Shown one piece after another: positions 14,570 through 17,081 of a DNA stretch of 17,081 nucleotides. The DNA is taken from assembly GCA_937981515.1 (NCBI GenBank), contig CALJNY010000093.1, positions 1 to 17,081 of the forward strand, given 5' to 3'. Both the position numbers and the translations under genes were made by a program. This stretch comes from an uncultured Collinsella sp. (GTDB taxonomy: Bacteria > Actinomycetota > Coriobacteriia > Coriobacteriales > Coriobacteriaceae). Positions within the stretch are counted from its first letter, which is position 1; the number at the start of each line of letters is the position of its first letter. The notes under the pieces were generated by a model. The model worked only from the letters and a program-made list of their open reading frames with translations, was not told where the DNA came from and did not search any database.

Positions 14570-16000
14570 ATGGCATCGAAGAACCTTTTGCCCGTCGTCG
14601 CACTCTGCGGCGCGCTCGCAACCGGAACGCCTGTCGCCGCTTGGGCGACTCCCGTCATGGCAGACTCCTTACCAGTAGCCCTAAGTTCCGCACCAAATCC
14701 GTCGAGCGCCATTGCGTGCGAGCGTTTTTCGATCGCACAGGCCGTGATCTCAACCTCGGGATGCCTTCGTCGTAATACGGACGGCTCGATAGTCGTGGAT
14801 ATCAAGCGTTCGAACAAGGCAAACGGCTCCCAGGCGGGGTGCGCCGTCTGCACGTGGCGCTCGGTTGTGCTCGATGCAGATGGCGATCCATGCAATTTAG
14901 AGCTGCGCATCGACATCGCTTCGGTCGATGACTCGGCGAACGGAGCGAAGGTCGCCTTCGACGGTGCGTTTTTCGAGAAAGGAGGCGGTATATGTCTGGG
15001 CTGCGCCGCCGCGAATGCAGACGATGCGCAGCCCACCCTCTCATTCACGGCATCGTTGCGGCTGACCAAAGCCGGTACCGATGTTATCGCGGCGGGAGAA
15101 GCGTCCCTGCTGTTCTACGCCGTCAGCACCAAAGACACAGACGCTCATTTCGAGAAGCCAGCCGGATCACTCAGCCTTACACGAGGGATAGAGGCAGGCC
15201 CTATTGAAATCGATGCCCACGCGCAAAGCAGGCAACGCATTCTTGCCGACCCGGCGCTTCTCGAAATGGAGTGGAACGGATCCGGAGCCATCGGAATTCT
15301 CCCCTCCGCGTTTGACGCCAAGACGCTCCCCCCAAACGACGAACCCATCAACGCAACCATACAAGAAGAGAGCGCGGACAAAGAAGCAGGTGCGGGCGAC
15401 ACGCCGTCGCCGACAAACAGCGTCCCAGCTTCTCTCGAAGCGCCGAATGAGCCCGCTGCCGATCCAAACGATCCCGAGCTCGCGGACAGTCTGGGGCTTG
15501 CTGATCCTCAAGAGATCGATGAAGGTAACTGCTGCGTGCTTGCTGCGCTCGACCACACAGATGTCATCGACGCTGCGAACATCGAAGTTGCCGCCGCCAA
15601 TCAGCCCGTCCGCAAGTCGGCTATCATCGCATTTCCTGAATCCATCGAAGTCGTCTTTTTGCCATCGGGCGAGGTCGTGGCCCCAACACTGCTCACCTTG
15701 TTGGGCGCCAAGAATACTCGAAACGAAATTAAAAAGGTCACAGTTGTCGACCCTGCAACCACCGCCAAGCTGCGTCTATACGCCGTTGCTCCAGACGGAG
15801 GCAAGACCTTGGAATTCGATGGCGACACACTCCTGGCCTGGCGACGTCTGGACATTATGCAAGACGTCTCGTATCAGATCGAACTCGAAGGGTTTGATCG
15901 TGCCCGCGATGCCAATATCATCGCCGCGGCTATTGAATCCCCGCAGCGGCTTATGACACTGCGCTTTGAATACTATCCCTATGTCCCGACAACCACCTGA
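14570..16000 (+). CDS. Large secreted cysteine-rich surface protein, unknown function
   Basis: A 476-residue exported protein with a signal peptide (core LLPVVALCGALATG; cleavage after Ala26, AWA/TP, or after Ala31). The N-terminal domain (about 45-225) is strand-rich and carries seven of the nine mature cysteines, including GCAVC and CLGC. An acidic Pro/Ala/Glu-rich linker runs about 260-335, followed by a CC pair and then a C-terminal domain (about 350-476). Residues 355-394 (FPESIEVVFLPSGEVVAP and following) match the module pattern of the secreted protein encoded at 13713, and the end (MTLRFEYYPYV) fits the same fold. No LPxTG signal or terminal membrane span is seen, so it is free or attached through partners. 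AAGGAGA (14559-14565) supports ATG 14570. GC and codon use look less biased than in purL. Confidence 0.83.
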   Translation: MASKNLLPVVALCGALATGTPVAAWATPVMADSLPVALSSAPNPSSAIACERFSIAQAVISTSGCLRRNTDGSIVVDIKRSNKANGSQAGCAVCTWRSVVLDADGDPCNLELRIDIASVDDSANGAKVAFDGAFFEKGGGICLGCAAANADDAQPTLSFTASLRLTKAGTDVIAAGEASLLFYAVSTKDTDAHFEKPAGSLSLTRGIEAGPIEIDAHAQSRQRILADPALLEMEWNGSGAIGILPSAFDAKTLPPNDEPINATIQEESADKEAGAGDTPSPTNSVPASLEAPNEPAADPNDPELADSLGLADPQEIDEGNCCVLAALDHTDVIDAANIEVAAANQPVRKSAIIAFPESIEVVFLPSGEVVAPTLLTLLGAKNTRNEIKKVTVVDPATTAKLRLYAVAPDGGKTLEFDGDTLLAWRRLDIMQDVSYQIELEGFDRARDANIIAAAIESPQRLMTLRFEYYPYVPTTT

Positions 16001-16024
16001 GGCTTAAATGCCGCGCATCATTCC

Positions 16025-16048
16025 TAATACCACTTATATAACGTATTA
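16025..16048. repeat. AT-rich nested palindrome upstream of the DUF554 gene
   Basis: TAATAC (16025-16030) is repeated inverted as GTATTA (16043-16048), enclosing the self-complementary TTATATAA (16034-16041). It is strikingly AT-rich against the GC-rich surroundings. It lies 25 bases after the stop of the secreted-protein gene and about 70 bases before the DUF554 ATG. It could be a regulator site or promoter region; a weak -10 (TACGAT, 16083-16088) lies downstream. It lacks a U-tract, so termination is unlikely. Confidence 0.4.
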
Positions 16049-16118
16049 GATGAGTCGCGATGTACCTCGCATTTCGTTCTGCTACGATTGCCACGTTGGC
16101 ATCAATACAGGAGGGCTC

Positions 16119-16835
16119 ATGCCGGGCTTGGGAACAATCATCAACGTTGTGCTTTTAGTTGCGGGCGGTCTTTTGGGATTAGCGGGCGGCCGCTTCATTA
16201 CACCGCGCATCCAAGACACGCTCATGAAAGCATCGGGGCTGTGCGTCCTGTTTATCGGCCTTGGCGGCACCATGCAAAAGATGCTCCTTATCGATGGGAA
16301 GGCGCTAGCGACCACCGGCACCACCATGCTCATCGTCTCATTCGCCCTCGGCTCGCTCATCGGCGAGGCCATCAACTTGGAGGCCGCCATCGAGAACCTT
16401 GGCGAATGGCTCAAGCGCAAAACCGGCAGCGAGGGCGATAACGAGTTCACCAACGCTTTTGTCTCGACTTCACTCACCGTGTGTATCGGCGCCATGGCCA
16501 TTGTGGGATCGATCCAGGACGGTCTGCTCGGTGACTGGTCAACGCTTGCCCTGAAAGGCGCATTGGACTGCATCATCGTCTGCACCATGACGGCGTCGCT
16601 TGGCCGCGGCTGCATTTTCTCCGCCCTGCCCGTCGCCGTGTTCCAGGGGACGATCACGCTGTTTGCCGGCGCACTCTCCCCCATCATGACTACGGCAGCC
16701 CTCGACAGCCTTTCGCTCGTAGGCTCCATGCTCATCTTCTGCGTCGGCGTCAACCTCATCCGTCCTCAGACCTTCCGCACGGCCAATATGCTCCCCTCCG
16801 TCGTCATCGCCGTCATCTACGCCCTCCTGTTCTAA
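16119..16835 (+). CDS. DUF554 family membrane protein
   Basis: A 238-residue integral membrane protein with about six to seven hydrophobic segments. It matches the DUF554 (YdfK/YqgA-like) family: start GLGTIINVVLLVAGGLLGLAGGRF, then GLCVLFIGLGGTMQKML, the polar loop with GEWLKRKTG, and FVSTSLTVCIGAMAIVGSIQDGL. The biochemical function of the family is not established; a transport role has been suggested from topology. ATG 16119 is chosen for the near-perfect AGGAGGG (16109-16115); the frame is open upstream to 16050 but those residues are polar and not family-like. It appears to be a single gene, with no clear terminator after it. Confidence 0.9.
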   Translation: MPGLGTIINVVLLVAGGLLGLAGGRFITPRIQDTLMKASGLCVLFIGLGGTMQKMLLIDGKALATTGTTMLIVSFALGSLIGEAINLEAAIENLGEWLKRKTGSEGDNEFTNAFVSTSLTVCIGAMAIVGSIQDGLLGDWSTLALKGALDCIIVCTMTASLGRGCIFSALPVAVFQGTITLFAGALSPIMTTAALDSLSLVGSMLIFCVGVNLIRPQTFRTANMLPSVVIAVIYALLF

Positions 16836-16856
16836 ATCTATCTACGCAGCAGTATC

Positions 16857-16886
16857 TCGAACACCTGTTTGATGCTGTGCTATGAT
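16857..16886 (+). promoter_or_regulatory. Extended -10 promoter for the 3'-terminal gene
   Basis: TGCTATGAT (16878-16886) fits an extended -10 box (TGnTATnAT form). The best -35 is TCGAAC (16857-16862) at an 18-base spacing, which is weak, as is usual for extended -10 promoters. Transcription would start near 16893, about 30 bases before the GTG at 16924. Confidence 0.6.
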
Positions 16887-16923
16887 ATGAGGTCACCGAA
16901 GCTGCGTTAGGAGAGGAGAAGCG

Positions 16924-17081
16924 GTGGCCGACCAGGACATCAAGATGCTCATCGAGCGCATTATGGCCGAGGCCCGGACCCATCAGTCTGCCCGCTTCTC
17001 ACATGAAGTCTACGCAGACGAGCCGATTCTCAAAACCGGCCGACAGATGCAGAATTTCCTCCCCGACCAGTACCGTAAAAT
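16924..17081 (+). CDS. Unrecognised protein, 3'-truncated by window
   Basis: The first 52 codons of a gene that runs off the end of the window. It begins with GTG at 16924, preceded by AGGAGAGGAG (16909-16918) and a good promoter, so it is a real gene start. The visible part is charged and probably helical (ADQDIKMLIERIMAEARTH), with no signal peptide or membrane segment, so a cytoplasmic product is expected. No family motif is recognised and no function is proposed. Confidence 0.75.
   Translation, partial: MADQDIKMLIERIMAEARTHQSARFSHEVYADEPILKTGRQMQNFLPDQYRK

Noticed and set aside
1..17081. CRISPR array, tRNA, rRNA, insertion sequence or prophage parts
   Set aside because: No regularly spaced repeats, no tRNA-like cloverleaf, no transposase or integrase motif found on reading both strands.

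Overview
The window is GC-rich and densely coded. It looks like the chromosome of a gut coriobacterium, most likely Collinsella. That assignment is an inference from several signs: the clostridial/coriobacterial-type fused FGAM synthase, the LAQTG-type sortase signal, the ETF-linked 2-hydroxyacid dehydrogenase operon, the DUF554 protein, and high GC with C/G-ending codons. No rRNA, tRNA, insertion sequence, prophage or CRISPR array was seen.

Region 1 (1-4409, plus strand). The 3' nine-tenths or so of purL (single-chain FGAM synthase) ends at a strong intrinsic terminator. An EamA/DMT-type permease follows, with its own weaker terminator-like hairpin.

Region 2 (4410-7914, minus strand). Read in transcription order from 7914: azlC-azlD (branched-chain amino acid exporter, 11-base overlap), a KdgT-family 2-keto-3-deoxygluconate permease, then a multi-spanning membrane GGDEF diguanylate cyclase. 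Several palindromes in the gaps could be operators or terminators.

Region 3 (8041-12475). A plus-strand HD-domain phosphohydrolase converges, with a 4-base overlap, on a tight three-gene minus-strand operon. That operon encodes a GlcD-type FAD-linked 2-hydroxyacid dehydrogenase, EtfB, and EtfA with an N-terminal 2x[4Fe-4S] ferredoxin domain. EtfB carries the sequence features of electron-bifurcating ETFs. The set resembles the Acetobacterium woodii LctBCD lactate dehydrogenase, which couples lactate:NAD+ oxidoreduction to reduced ferredoxin. Gene order differs and the dehydrogenase is longer. This is the most interesting metabolic system in the window.

Region 4 (12476-16000, plus strand). 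A 345-base non-coding gap with short repeats precedes a probable cell-surface cluster. It comprises a 98-aa protein of unknown function, an ATGA-coupled membrane-anchored beta-type protein, a secreted protein with a clear signal peptide, a small LAQTG sortase-substrate ORF whose signal-peptide-like codons lack a normal start, and a larger cysteine-rich secreted protein. The two secreted proteins appear to share a beta-module. The cluster may build an extracellular structure; its function is unknown.

Region 5 (16001-17081, plus strand). A DUF554 membrane protein is followed by the beginning of an unrecognised gene, which is preceded by a good extended -10 promoter and runs off the window.
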